The notes beneath the pieces were generated by a model. That model was given only the letters and a program-made list of their open reading frames with translations. It did no database searches and had not been told where the DNA came from. Of a DNA stretch of 64,000 nucleotides, positions 11,339-22,337 are shown in pieces (position 1 is the stretch's first letter; every line of letters starts with the position of its first letter). Source of the DNA: Arcuatula senhousia (lineage: Eukaryota; Mollusca; Bivalvia; Mytilida; Mytilidae). Made by a program: the position numbers and the translations under genes. The stretch is taken from NCBI GenBank assembly GCA_963971305.1, contig OZ020303.1, positions 66,464,867 to 66,528,866 on the forward strand, in the 5' to 3' direction.

Positions 11339-11745
11339 TTAATCGAAATAAAACAGTAGATTTGCATATTCAGGATTGTCTTTTGATGATTCTATTTGCA
11401 CGAGATGTCTAAAAGTTCGTAATATTGAGTTGTATCCTTGTTTCCAAATTTTGAGAATTTCTTCCTTCTCTGGTTTTCCAAACCTTTCATCAAGTCCAAC
11501 TGATGGATTATTGATGTTTGATGATCTGATACTTTGTGAAAACCTTGACGAATCTGGACCGAGCCACTTCACTAATAAGTCGGTCTTAGCGTAAGTGGTG
11601 ACTGAACACTGTTCTGCTATGCTCTTGAAACATTCCATTCCACGCCGGGTAGTTTTCTGGGCGATAATCATATTGTTAAAATCTAGACAGTAGTAAACCT
11701 TTCTTCAGCAGAACTTTTGTTTCTCTCACAATAAGAGAACCATTA
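11339..11745 (-). mobile_element. BEL/Pao gag fragment (DUF1759-like)
   Basis: The minus-strand frame 11671-11339 contains DLLVKWLGPDSSRFSQSI, SNINNPSVGLDERFGKPEKEE and NPEYANLLFYFD, the order expected in the DUF1759-type gag part of BEL/Pao elements. Just upstream (11740-11640) another frame reads VLLKKGLLLSRF and YRPENYPAWN, the usual preceding segment, so a frameshift separates the two. It belongs with the coiled-coil piece at 12280-12560 and the pol piece at 8870-9690. Confidence 0.82.
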
Positions 11746-11984
11746 TTTGACTGCTTATGCCGTGATTGGTTGTTTAAATCATCCACTTGAGTCATCGTGT
11801 CGCGTCTACTGGTATTGCCGCCTTGTCTTGAAATATCTAACGAAGATTGGGTCTTACATTCAACCTCTTCCGATTACTTTTACTTTCAGATTGTCCGTTG
11901 TTTTGACTGTATTGATCATCTACATACTGCTGTGTTAAGTTTCTCTTTGTTTGAGCTAACGACATGAGTGCCTGTCCTAAGCCA

Positions 11985-12245
11985 GGAATCCTTGACAAAG
12001 CTTTCGTTTGTACTTGTCTTTTTGATGTTTTCTGTTCCTTGTTTAAGAAGGGGGTCTATCTGTGACTATTTCAGGGCTGGATTTGAATTATATGCATCTT
12101 ATTTAGACCATGGGCCAATTGCATAACCGCGAGCAGTGCCAAATGGCCTCGTTGAAGGCTGCTGGCGGTTGTCCATTGTGGTTTTTCTAAATTGCCGTTT
12201 AATTGTGGGCTGTGTCGCGTACACTAATTCCACATCTCTTTATTT
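11985..12245 (+). repeat. dispersed repeat R1, copy inside BEL/Pao relic
   Basis: Aligns over about 200 bp with 55345-55545: CTATCTGTGACTA, GGCTGGATTTGAATTAT, GCCTCGTTGAAGGCTGCTG, ATTGTGGGCTGTGTCGCGTA and TTCCACATCTC. It is in opposite orientation to the BEL/Pao gag it interrupts, so it inserted later. No coding capacity. Confidence 0.8.
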
Positions 12246-12279
12246 TCTATGAAAAGCTCGGCATCAGCATTTAATATGG

Positions 12280-12560
12280 GTCCCGGAAATATACTGCACT
12301 GACTACTTTGGGTTTCACCTTCAGGTTCTTTTATTTCTGCAATTGCTATTGCAGCTTCACTATGAGCCTTGAGCAGACTTAAATCAGCACGAACTTTTGC
12401 TCGTCTCCTTTCACTTACTGCCCTTGACTGAGTTTCAAGTTTAGTTTCGCTTTCTGTTTAACCAAGTATGTCTCATATTGTGCAAATTCTACCTTCGTCT
12501 TTTGTGTCTCAGCTATCGCAAGTTTCTTTAATAAAATAGAACTTGAGCTTGGTTCTTTCC
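12280..12560 (-). mobile_element. BEL/Pao N-terminal coiled-coil segment
   Basis: The minus-strand translation is rich in A, E, K, R and L with repeated KLAIAETQKTKVEFAQYE- and RRRAKVRADLSLLKAHSEAA-like stretches. This is the coiled-coil segment that precedes gag in bivalve BEL/Pao elements. Frameshifts are present. It continues into the gag fragment at 11339-11745 after the inserted R1 repeat. Confidence 0.65.
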
Positions 12561-12714
12561 TGGTATACTTGAACTCGATCACCTACAAATTGATTCAGGC
12601 ACTTCCAGTCTCTTTGATCTTATTCGTGCGAGTGTTTGTTTTATAATGCCTTAACATTTGTGAAATTTCTCATTGTTATAGCTATTGGTACTTTCTTCTT
12701 CGGTGCACTAATAG

Positions 12715-13050
12715 ACAAATATGGGATTTCGATCTCTCAGATGAGTGCAGATGTTGGTTTGTCATAGGGTGTTGTTTTGTCTTCCTTTACTGGATTTGAC
12801 ACTCTGAATGGACTATTGGCAACGCGACGGGTGTGCTATAGCAAGCAGGAACTGCTTACTCTTCCGGAGCACCTGAGTTCACTCTTGTTTCGACTGGAGT
12901 TCGCGTTGTTGATTGATATTCAGTTGTTTTGTGTTTCCATGTTTTACGTGTTGTCTGTTTTTGTCCCGTTCTTGTTCGTGTTTACTGGTTTAGTCTCTGC
13001 CCTTTCGGACTTCTGACATTCGGATACCCCATTGGTACCTCTGCTTCTTT
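12715..13050 (+). mobile_element. Penelope-like element family 1, 3' end fragment
   Basis: Starts in the last codons (YGISISQMSADVG-like) and runs through the 3' non-coding part: GACGGGTGTGCTATAGCAAG, AACTGCTTACTCTTCCGGAG, CACCTGAGTTCACTC. The same stretch is found at 35930-36220 (+) and, inverted, at 17640-17880, 28893-29092, 39725-39890 and 50655-50900. It identifies the family-1 tail. Confidence 0.8.
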
Positions 13051-15200
13051 CTTCCTAGACAATAACTGTATAAAATGTTTTGTACACTGGATTTCTCTTC
13101 AGTATTAATTTCTCTAACAACGTAAACTTTTAAGGTCCTTGGTACACTAATCAAGTCCTTCAAGACATGTTTCAACTTCTCACCATTATATTTAGATTTT
13201 CTTTTGAAATTCGTCCACTTGTGACAAGTAAAATTGCTTACATGTTTCAGTCATCGTCCTTTCTCGGTCGGTATCACTTGGCTGAAGTTCTTGTTCATTC
13301 ATTGTCAAAGTATGTTCATTCACATCTGAAGCCCACGATCTTTTTACTATTCATTTAGCATAACTAACTAACACATTGTCCAACAGAACATCTTTATTAA
13401 ATAATGGGTACAGTAAAAAGCTACATCATAACAGGAAAATATTCAAAGTACACGATTCTAACAAAATCATAAAAAATAAAGAATATCAAAAACAATTGAA
13501 AAAAAAAAGAAAATCATTTGACGAAACATCAAATATTATAGCCAAATATCCCTCAAATATAACATATAAATAGAAAAATTAGCATGGCGACAATATAGAA
13601 TTTTTTTAAATTGAACCCATTATCTAAATCAACATGATCAAAGGCGCTTCGGAATTTGAAAAAAAGGATCAACAAAAAGTTAGTTAATTAAAATTACTCA
13701 ATGTTTTCGTTACAGGGAAAGGGCTGAATTGTGGTATAGTAATATGGAATGAAAATGATCATTTATTTATAAATAAATGTTGTTCATTTTTTTAAAATTA
13801 ATCATATTATGAAATAAAAATCAAATATGATAATCATATGAACTGTCATCTTAAAGTAAAATGCGCTTAGTCTCTGATTAGTTCTCATAAATTCGTAAGC
13901 TATCTTTATTGTTCCATCTATCCGTTTCAATTTACTTTTCCGTATTTTATAAACTTCTCAAAATGCTGGCTTGTTTTATTTGTGTACACGTGGATTTGTA
14001 GTAAATTAAGTTATTTTTTGGGGGACCAATTTAAAAAATTCCGAAACACATTTGTTTAGATATAGAATTAATATTTGAAGGACCCAATTAGTTAAGCTTG
14101 ATATTGTAAGTAGAACTTGCAGGATGTTCCAATAGATTGACAACTTTCAACCAGAAATTAAATTCAAATAATTCATATTTGTTTAAAATAATAGATGTCA
14201 TGCATTTTTGAAAATATGATATTTCATATAACGCAGTTTATTAAAAAAATAATGTGCGATCGTTTATTTTAATTGATACTTTTCATTGGATCGATATCTA
14301 GGTCAAAATGGTGTTGTGAATCACCGTCAATTGAAATCTCGTTTGGTCCCTTGACGTTGAATTTATAAAAGAACTCTGTTGTCGCCAACGTATGAATGAT
14401 TTGGTCATTTATTGCGTACATACGATGTACATGTGTTTTTTTCATCTTTGTGGTTTACATCTACAGACACAGTCTGCACATGATTTGCCACTGTATATTG
14501 GACCGCATTCTTTGGTGCACGTGACCTGTACGTTGTTTTTTTGTGTTTTTGGCTTTGAATAATTATAATTATACTGCACACAAAAGCATTGTTTGGTTAG
14601 GATTCACGAGTAACACTCGCATGTCTTTGGTTGGGTTTGCAATGTCGAGAGTTGTCGGATGACGTTTGCTTTGACATCATTGCAGGTAACCTTTTCCTTA
14701 CAATTAGCTTAAAGTATGTGTCGTATTAACAACATATGTTGTATTCATTTAGCGGTTTATTGCGATATTCAATTCGTTATGCTCTGAAGCCGTTATATAT
14801 CCACTAAACGAGTGCTTTCCTTGTGTAAAATGTAACTTTCCTTAGGGTTGACCGGTCTGCTATTTACAGGGCTTGGTGGTGGACATATCTGCGGATTCGT
14901 GCTCTCTTCTTTGGTTTGTAGACGTCTTGTAAGCACTAGTGGTCTGTTGTCCTGCTTAGGAATGTGAGTTCGTGGTTTGCTGACTACTGAAATCCTAATT
15001 GAAACAAAATTTTCTTTTTATTGTCGACATCTCACAGATTAAATATAACAACTCCTAAAATGGTGTAGATGGTACTTGATGTTTGTTCATGTATTTCGAA
15101 GCTTTCATTGTCCATAGCAAACTTGCTAATTATAGGTAATTGTTCAGATGAGGTGACGAAATGCCTTAGCAGAAAGTTTTGGATGTGTTTGATGTAGAAG
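13050..15200. other. no gene recognised
   Basis: AT-rich sequence. The lysine-rich frame at 13376-13573 lies in an A-run-rich stretch and lacks any recognisable domain. 14300-15000 has slightly higher GC but no convincing coding frame. Confidence 0.45.
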
Positions 15201-15206
15201 ACGAGA

Positions 15207-16310
15207 TCATAAAGTCACACAGACGGTTGGTGTCTTTGTCAATTTAGAAAAAAAGCGTCTATTTGTTTGCCTTAAATAAATGTGTGCTCTGTTAACTGTA
15301 ATGCACAAGAGTGTTCGTGTAGGCGTTCCAAAATAAAAAAAACTCAAGAACTCCTGTCGGATTGTCAAAGTTCGATGTCTTAATGTGTTTGGCGTATTGT
15401 GACGACTTACTCCCGAGTCATGTCTTAAGGCGAATGAGCTCTTTGAAGCAAACTGCATAGAATTCGGCTTTGTAGTCAAATTCGGTAGGTACTCTCGTAG
15501 TAGGAACTTAGTCAATTCGTCGGATGTTAAATCCTTTCTGTCAGATTTGTGTTCCTACGTCTAACATATAAGGGAGCATTCCGGTTGAGATCATAAGTTT
15601 TTCGTGGTGTAGACATCGTTGGTCTCTTTCTTGTGTTGTCGGACCTCGTTCGGCTAGATTTGCTTCCATTGCATAAGTGTTGCTGTTATGTTTGTTTACA
15701 TAATCATGTATCCTTTGGATCGGGTTGGCAATTTGTTATGGCAGGTCGACGCGGATGTGTGTTTCGTTGTAGATTTCTTGACTACCATCGTCCTTGATTA
15801 TTCTCGCTTCAGCCTCGGCCATAGCTGCTTCCATGTGAGCTTCTTGTAAAGTTTTTGGTGGCTTCTAACTCGAACTTCTTTTGTATGAGACCCACTGCTA
15901 CCATTGAATCTGCTCGTTCCATCCCGATCCAACGAACGTGTTCGATTTTTCTCTCAGATTTTTCATTTTAGAGCTCAAAATCGTTCTCGTGACGCGCGAC
16001 TCTTGTTGTTCCATATAAGCTTTGTGGCAAGCATTCCGGCGTAACTCGTGTTCTTTGAGAAGAGCTTCATGTTTCTTAATAACATCTTGTTTGGCTAAAT
16101 AGGATAGTTTGGCCTTTGCAGCACCTGCTATAGCACGTGTTTGATGTCTTATATTAAAAACGAAATAACATGTCAGCTTAGTTAGTGAAAGCCTTGAGGT
16201 TTCGTCAGCCCTTGTGTCCTTCATAAGTTCTATAAATGTGTCAAGTTGATTTCCGTATCTACTAGCGGACTGGGTTTTTTTCTTGTTATGGTTAACAACC
16301 TCGTACATTG
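15207..16310 (-). mobile_element. BEL/Pao element, second N-terminal gag fragment
   Basis: The minus-strand frame 16308-15898 begins MYEVVNHNKKKTQSASRYGN and continues with a charged coiled coil (KHEALLKEHELRRNACHKAY). In other frames follow AHMEAAMAEAEARI (about 15840-15800), IQRIHDYVNKHN (about 15720) and LTKFLLREYLP...KSSFALR (15520-15440). The order is coiled coil, linker, then the segment before DUF1759, so it is a separate and less complete copy than the one at 8870-12560. Several frameshifts. Confidence 0.68.
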
Positions 16311-16319
16311 TATGCCAAA

Positions 16320-17290
16320 ATGACTTATAGAAAGAATGTGATCAAAAAAGCAATTAGAGTTGTGATTTCTCTCTGTTTGCTTTGTTTTGTGCAGTAAAAC
16401 ATATTATAAACAATTTTTTAAAAATAGTAACACAAATGTTAAAAAGGGAAATCAGTCTTTTCTTTTGAAACATTAACCTAAAAACAGAAAAAAAGCTGTC
16501 TCTACAAAATGGAATTGGAACGTAAACGTTTTGACACTTGATAAAAAAGGTTGTATTAGTTTTTGTGAGCAAAAGTATTTGTTCTGTATCAAAGACTGGG
16601 AAGAAATTTCTCCTATATATTAATTTAAGAGGGTATTAGCGTAAATATATGTATACCTGACGAACATTTTGAAATCTCTACAATCTATTTCCCTCTATTT
16701 TAAATGACACTGTTAATAACGACTTCCTGCTTATAATGTCCTTTTTGTCACTATAACTCACTTTATGTACCTCATATATACCTACTTCCTAGTAACATGA
16801 TGAATATGCAGTATGAAATTTAATCCAAATAAGTTTAAATATTAGTTTATTTTTTTAAAGATGTATCGTTATTTACCTTAATGAGGCACATTTAATGGAC
16901 GACATGACACAAAAGCTTTAGATTAAAAAGATTTACAAACATTTTGCTTTAAGATTTACATACCCAAAAATATGTTTTAAAACAAAATTTACTGTGATCA
17001 ATTTTTCATCTTATAGATTGATGAAAATATTCATTTTTCTTAGATTAAAAGGATTTTCTATCCTGTAATTGATCATGTTTGGCTTTGTATCTGGATCTCT
17101 CTTCATATTTGAATTCCTCTATGAAAAACCAAACAGCTTACTTCTAATGACATTTAAAGAAGCAGAGAGGATCAATGGGGTATTTTAATGTCAAAAGTTC
17201 CTAAATCCTTGCTTAAAATAGAAATGTATTCTACAGATCGTCCTGTTTGGCCCATTATAAATATATATGTTCATGCTATAGGTTGATAAA
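16320..17290. other. no gene recognised
   Basis: AT-rich DNA. The small minus-strand frame 16354-16572 is not recognisable. Nothing else seen. Confidence 0.45.
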
Positions 17291-17296
17291 TGAAGG

Positions 17297-17620
17297 TAAC
17301 AACAAAACTACCGAACTGGGGTGATCAATCTCATATACCAGCTAGCCAAGAAGCAAAGACAAAACAAGACAAAAACAAACCAGAAAAAAATGTGACGATT
17401 GATTTCACATGAAATGTAATCTATCCTTAAGTTTAAGAAACAGGATACAAAGACTAAATAGCTTTCTACATAATATAACAGGCTTGTTTGTGTGAGAGGT
17501 GCAAAGGTGTACATATAGGCCAATCAAATGTTGTTATCTGAAAATACAAGGTCAAAATTTTTAGAAACAAATCATCTTCAAACAGCACGTAACAAACACA
17601 AACATATAATACAAGCATAT
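17297..17620 (-). mobile_element. Penelope-like 3'-tail fragment plus duplicated flank
   Basis: 17297-17340 carries the AACTACCGAACT...GATCAATCTC motif seen at the ends of family-2 Penelope-like fragments (53635, 58475). 17385-17600 aligns with 38885-39115 (GAAATGTAAT.TATCCTTAAG, ACAAAGACTAAATAG, AGGCCAAT.AAATG). Both copies sit just upstream of a TLR TIR pseudogene, so this part belongs to the segmental duplication. Confidence 0.55.
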
Positions 17621-17639
17621 TGATATCAGCTATGGAAGA

Positions 17640-18440
17640 AACAAAGGTACCAATTGGGTATCCGAATGTCAAAAGTCCGAAAAGGCAGAGACAAAACCAG
17701 AACAAGAACGGGACAAAACAGACAACATGTAAAACATGGAAACACAAAATAACTGAATACCAATCAACAACGTGAATTCCAGTCGAAACAAGAGTAAATT
17801 TATGTGCTCCGGAAGAGTAAGCAGTTCCTACTTGCTAAAGCACACCCGTCACGTTGCCAACAGTCAAATCAGTGTGTCAAATATGGTAAAGGAAGACAAA
17901 ACAAAACTCCATGACAAACCAACTGCACTCATCTGAGAGACCGGAATTACATATTTGTTTATAAGTGCATGGTGTCTTCCGTAAAATTTCTTGAGTGAAG
18001 ACAGCAACCGATGTGCAACATTACCCTGTGTGAGCAATTTTTGCGTCAGACGTGACGCTCTGCTTAGGAAATCGATGTAAGTCCCACACGCTCTGGAGTA
18101 ACGAATCAATTGAGATACGTAAATTCCATAAGCTTGAGCGGACGGAATTAATGCTGCTACACAAAAAGCGAAAGTTGACGATTGGAAAGTTAAGGTCATC
18201 ACTTTGTCAGAGCCTTTGTTGAATGTCTTTCTTGAGAGTCAATTTCGAGATGTAGTTCTAAATATGAAGCAGACTTCCCTTCCTAGAATTCGTTGTGTCC
18301 TTAATCGCAAGCTCCTGGGGATATATGAGATGTAGAAAGTCACCAAATCGAGAATTGTTTAGTGAAGGGACATCATCAATATAACAGAATGTGTGGTTGA
18401 AAGAGAGAGCTAATCTACTATGGGAGTCTACTATGGAAGT
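17640..18440 (-). mobile_element. Penelope-like element family 1, RT C-terminal fragment
   Basis: The minus-strand translation in several frames gives CYIDDVPSLNNSRFGDFLHL (RT active site with the D-D pair), DLNFPIVNFRFLCS, then a region matching RACGTYIDFLSRASRLTQKL, followed by the family-1 3' tail down to 17640. Multiple frameshifts. It lacks the N-terminal half. The 112-codon frame at 17864-18202 is part of it. Confidence 0.8.
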
Positions 18441-18467
18441 CTTTTGTTCATTTGTTGCATCTCTGCA

Positions 18468-18660
18468 AAATACAATACCAAAACGGGTATAAAAACGGTT
18501 TATTAGGTTATGCTGTATATCGATATTTCAAGAAGTAACCTCTCATCAGCAGCATTTGAATCAAAATATTGGAAGGTCAAAAACCAAAAGTATTGAATGA
18601 AAAGTAATTAAAGCCAAAAGGTTCGGACAGGGAAGGCAAATCAAGCACTGAGGATATCGA
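18468..18660 (-). mobile_element. hammerhead family 2 copy with intact core
   Basis: Minus-sense copy of the repeat at 62372. The ribozyme-like part is 18510-18555. Stem I is ATGCTG/CAGCAT (6 of 6 pairs), followed by CTGATGA, a 13-nt stem-loop II (GAGG...UCUU), GAAA, a self-complementary stem III ATA(UCGA)UAT, then A at the cleavage position. The one departure from a standard hammerhead is a G-U instead of G-C pair at the base of stem II. Confidence 0.6.
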
Positions 18661-18747
18661 CCATGTGCAGTATAAGGAAATACATGTAAACCTGGTGTTT
18701 TAAACAATTTAGAATTCAACTATCGGGAATTTCAATAACTAATCTTT

Positions 18748-19075
18748 GATAATAGTTGCAATAACAGATTCTTGATCAAACTTTGAATATATTTTGAGTT
18801 TATGTGTATATTCTTTACGCGGCCATGATCATTGTATGCTTTTTTGGAAAATTAAGATCAATATCCAATATTTTATTGTATATTTGTTAGAATAATAGCA
18901 AGCTTTTGGCTCATTCAGATCTTCAAGCAGCAAAGTCTGGAAAGAAATTCTTCCTCGCTACCATTTCTTAGCTGGTAGTAGTGTTCATATTTTTATAATT
19001 TCTACAATATCGTGTATATGCCGGATATGCTTACACCTTATACAAAAATGTATAACATTACATGTAAATGGTTGT
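18748..19075 (+). pseudogene. TLR pseudogene 1 (TM and TIR remnant)
   Basis: DNA aligns with TLR-A from 27463 onward: TAGTTGCAATAACAGATT matches the end of the LRR C-terminal cap, GGAAAATTAAGATCAATATCCAAT matches the juxtamembrane stretch at 27550, and GCAGCAAAGTCTGGAAAGAAATTC matches TIR box 1. Stops and indels break every frame. Homology to pseudogene 2 (39150) continues through 19830. Confidence 0.78.
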
Positions 19076-19835
19076 TTGTTGGTAAATAGATATATTTTAA
19101 TCGTTCCACTGAAATTAAATTTGAATTAGTGTAGAGCTTTTGAGAAAAATCCTTCTACAGAAGAAAGCCTGTTCTAAACGCATTCTCGGAAATGCATCGA
19201 AGGCGTTGCAACAGCAGTAGCTGAATGACTTAGTTCGTAGCATATGAAATTACTTTTGTGATCTCTATTTTCTATGGTATGGTTGCCTTAATCTGTCGTT
19301 TTCTTTCGGATATTTAAGATTGACCATCCCTGTTCGGTAGTGTAGTTTTTATGATCTAAGCTCACAGAGCAAATCTTAATTTTGTTTTAGAGGTTGGTGA
19401 TTTTAAGTCAGGTTCATTCCATTTAAATATTTCTAATAGTCTCCCCACATTAATCTAGCAACATTTGAAACTTGCATGCGACAAAAGACATAATTTTGAC
19501 CATATGAAAACATGGTATTGGTCATTGACAAAGTGTGTAACCCGTTGCACTAGCCAATAATTTTCCAACCTAGCTCGATTTCATTAAATAGAATAGTATG
19601 TTGTCAATTTTTTTTACAATTTATGTCTTATATGAACTGACTTCCTGGTTAAATATGATTTTAATTTTAATTCAAGTTGAAAAATAAGTTATTGAATCAT
19701 TTCAAGAGCACACTGCATTTAAGTATCTTAATAATTATTTACCTTTTTCGATGTTATGTACTAGCTAAATATTCAAAAAGATGGTGAAACACAATTTGAT
19801 TGTAAAATTTTGTGAACAATTTTGGTTAATTTAGA
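19075..19835. repeat. segmental duplication block shared with 39500-40560
   Basis: Non-coding. Shared words in order include GTGTAGAGCTTTTG, GCAACAGCAGT.GCT, ATTACTTTTGTGATCT, ATGGTTGCCTT, GATCATCCCTGTT, TATGATCTAAGC and CTGACTTCCTGGTTAAA. The other copy is interrupted by a Penelope-like tail at 39725. This is intergenic DNA downstream of an ancestral TLR unit. Confidence 0.75.
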
Positions 19836-20194
19836 TTAGACATATATTTCACCAAATGGTCCTGAATATGTTTCTTTAAAATTTTCGTTTGATATCTGGA
19901 TTTATGCAATTTAACTTGAGAAGAACAGATTGAGTAAGCTTTTGTAAGGATATATAAATAAATCGATTCGTTTAAGTTGTTAATACTCAATTTGATAAAC
20001 ATTTTTAGGGGAAAATATTCGTTTTCAAATCCTCTATAGTTCATATGCGTAAGTCCCATGTCTGGAATTTGTCAAAACTTCTATTTGTATTTTTGTAATA
20101 GATTTTTCATGCTTGTCTTTGTTAATTAAGAGGTAGCCCTTCATTTCTTAGGATTTATTTAAGATCCTCATGGGTATTAAGGTCTATACCAAAG

Positions 20195-20815
20195 CCTGGA
20201 TCAAGTGCCAGAACTTGAATCGATATCAGATTGGGCAAGATCTATTCGATCTCTCGTCCGCAGCCGAATAGATAAACTTAGGAAATGTGTTGATCTTCGG
20301 CCTTGTTCTGTATTTAGAGACTGCAAGAAGCTGTCGATTCTCTTTCTTTCTTCCCTGACAAGTGTGTTTGCACACCTGAAGACACGGCTTTGACAGTATA
20401 GTTTCTGTATGTTTAGCAATTTACTTAAAATGTGATTAAAGAACAAAGCATTTGTAGTAATTCTTTGGCTAGTGCTATATATATACACGTGGACTTCATT
20501 TGACAAAGATGAGATCATAGCAAACCATTACTCTTTAATGTCCCCATGGGGTCATATCGTAACATTCACGAAAACGTCGTTGACTTAGGGGAGTGTTATC
20601 GTACCCATCTTACCATATTTGTAATTTTGATTTCCACCCCCCATGATGGCATCCCATCCTCATATAGCATATAAAATTCTCATCTTCATACACCATTTAT
20701 AGTTCCATCATCAAACGTCATCTTTTACGGATTTCCAAGACACCTCATTCATTCGACTAACAGAAAACTCGATCTGTTGGTCTTCATCATTTACATAAAG
20801 GCTATTTGGGAAAGT
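20195..20815 (+). mobile_element. Penelope-like element, degenerate N-terminal half (copy A)
   Basis: Aligns with 48185-48835 over its whole length (GACAAGTGTGTT, GACAAAGATGAGATCATAGC, ACTCTTTAATGTCC, TTGGTCTTCAT). The better-preserved copy B translates as WTKREVDHEPELESLSDW and CVVTPADKAS, the segment upstream of the RT fingers in these elements. Here it is more decayed. Because it sits upstream of exon 1 in both TLR units, it was probably present before they duplicated. Confidence 0.65.
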
Positions 20816-20969
20816 GGTTGCGAGTCGGTTGAGGTCTGTTGTTTAAATTATACCAATAACAGTATAGCAAAGTCAGTATATTAGTACTTTTATTCTTAAC
20901 TTTTACTTTTTTACTCTTTATCTATTAATGTATATGTAGTTTCGATTAGATATTTATTTATACATAGAT

Positions 20970-21107
20970 TGCAATATTTTTGAGTTTTATTGGTGTGTAA
21001 AAGCATGGACCTAAGCACATTTTAAATGAAGCACGGTAGCGCTTCATGTTGAAAATGTGCGCAATGGTACACGCTTTTACACACCAATAAAACTAAAAAA
21101 TATTGCA
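20970..21107. repeat. 138-bp long hairpin (snapback MITE-like)
   Basis: Outer arms TGCAATATTTTTGAGTTTTA... (20970-21004) and ...TTTTTAGTTTTATTGGTGTG read as reverse complement (21073-21107) pair with about one mismatch. Inner arms GCACATTTTAAATGAAGC and GCTTCATGTTGAAAATGTGC also pair, leaving a loop of about 7 nt. Nearly the whole element is one hairpin. It lies about 200 bp upstream of the conserved TLR-A TATA-like box. Confidence 0.88.
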
Positions 21108-21302
21108 TTCAATGTATATAATTACATTTCGATAAAATATATTAAATGTTTGCACAGAAAATTGCACAAAATGCATGGTTTATCTTTTTAAAATTACTCC
21201 GCGCAAGTCGTTGTTAAGGTGGCACGTGCTAGTGAGTTTTATCGAGAAAACTTAACTGCATTATTAACCAATCGAAATTGTCGTTTCAAAATAGAATGTA
21301 AT

Positions 21303-21310
21303 TATATAAT
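21303..21310 (+). promoter_or_regulatory. candidate TATA box of TLR-A
   Basis: TATATAATCTTAA is conserved at the matching place upstream of TLR-B (48859-48866), followed in both by a GAAACTG word about 30 bp on. It is 270 bp upstream of the exon-1 ATG. Position and conservation are seen; promoter activity is inferred. Confidence 0.45.
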
Positions 21311-21572
21311 CTTAAAACCTCCGTGTAAAACTGAAACTGTTTTGTTCTGACTCTTTTCATGCGCAAAAATCTGAGAAAATAGGTTACCCGATGATTTGAT
21401 AAAACGTTCAACCAAACGTTTCTTACTGCAATGAAGATTAAAGATAAATTGTGTCAAAAACACAATAAACAGACCGGTACAAGATTTAAATAATATCTCT
21501 GTCAAGCTTCACTTATATTGCTAAAAAGTCCTATAAGATGCAATTCAATATCATACTGTTATAAACTTAACC

Positions 21573-21645
21573 ATGTCAGTCGTGTTTAGGGTTTCGGTTT
21601 TAAATGTATTTTTGGGATATTTTATTTTAATGAAATCATTAACAG
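21573..21645 (+). CDS. TLR-A exon 1 (signal peptide)
   Basis: ATG at 21573 opens 24 codons encoding a hydrophobic leader that starts MSVVFRVSVLNVFLGYF and ends in KSLT, then a single G, then a GTATGT donor at 21646. The acceptor at 25685-25686 supplies CG, restoring an Ala codon (GCG) in phase 1. The identical arrangement occurs in TLR-B (49199), and the codons are conserved, which supports this start over the internal ATG at 25641. The 5' UTR extent is unknown. The ATG context is AACC-ATG. Confidence 0.85.
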
Positions 21646-22225
21646 GTATGTTGATTTAATACCTTTATCCCTTCTCGCTATATCATTTCAGTATTTATAT
21701 TGAGTTGAAGCTTTTGTTTATAAATCGTCAGGCCGTTGTTTCATCAAAAGTAATGCGACCATGGAAAATTATCATATGCATATTACACGAAAAATTATCT
21801 CGACCATGGTTTTATTGTTCATCTTTACAATCAGAATATCATAGATAATATCCTACTCTTGCACAATCTACATGTATGCAGAGCGTTAACACTCAAGTTT
21901 TCTTATATATGCATAACTGACATGTAGCAGTGCCTTTACACTTGAAAAAAATTGTGCCTTTCAAAAAAGTTATCATGTCTACATTTTGACATTTTAATTT
22001 TCATTGGTAAATTTAATCTGTTCTCTGGCTTCGTAAATGGTATACTATATTATCTATTTAGTTATAAAGACGTATTAGCATGTTCTTTAAAAATATGCAA
22101 ACGGCGTAGATGGGGATATTTTTTTACAACTTTAACTCGTTTTTGATGGGTTCAACTTGACCGCTGTTGACTAAACCATGTCACATGGGTAAATCTTCTA
22201 AAAGCACTCTGAGATAAAATAAAAA

Positions 22226-22337
22226 TGACAACAAAGTTCCAGACAAAAAAATTTGCTACGCCTGACGCGCGTTTCGTCTATTCAAGACTCATCAGAGGCG
22301 CTCTACCAAAAATATTAAAAATGCCAAATATAAAAAT
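22226..22337 (-). ncRNA. type I hammerhead ribozyme, solo retrozyme fragment (family 1)
   Basis: The minus-sense copy of the satellite core spans from the TTTGGCATTTTTAATATTTT stretch to GTCTGGAACTTTGTTGTCAT. The ribozyme is 22257-22302: GCGCCT / CTGATGA / GTC-TTGAATA-GAC / GAAA / CGCGCGT / C / AGGCGT, identical to the consensus of the 44369 array. All conserved core residues are present. It lies antisense inside the TLR-A intron, and the corresponding place in the TLR-B intron (around 51530) lacks it. Confidence 0.88.

Noticed and set aside
13376..13573. 65-codon lysine-rich frame as a small gene
   Set aside because: Composition follows the local A-runs; no homology, no supporting signals.
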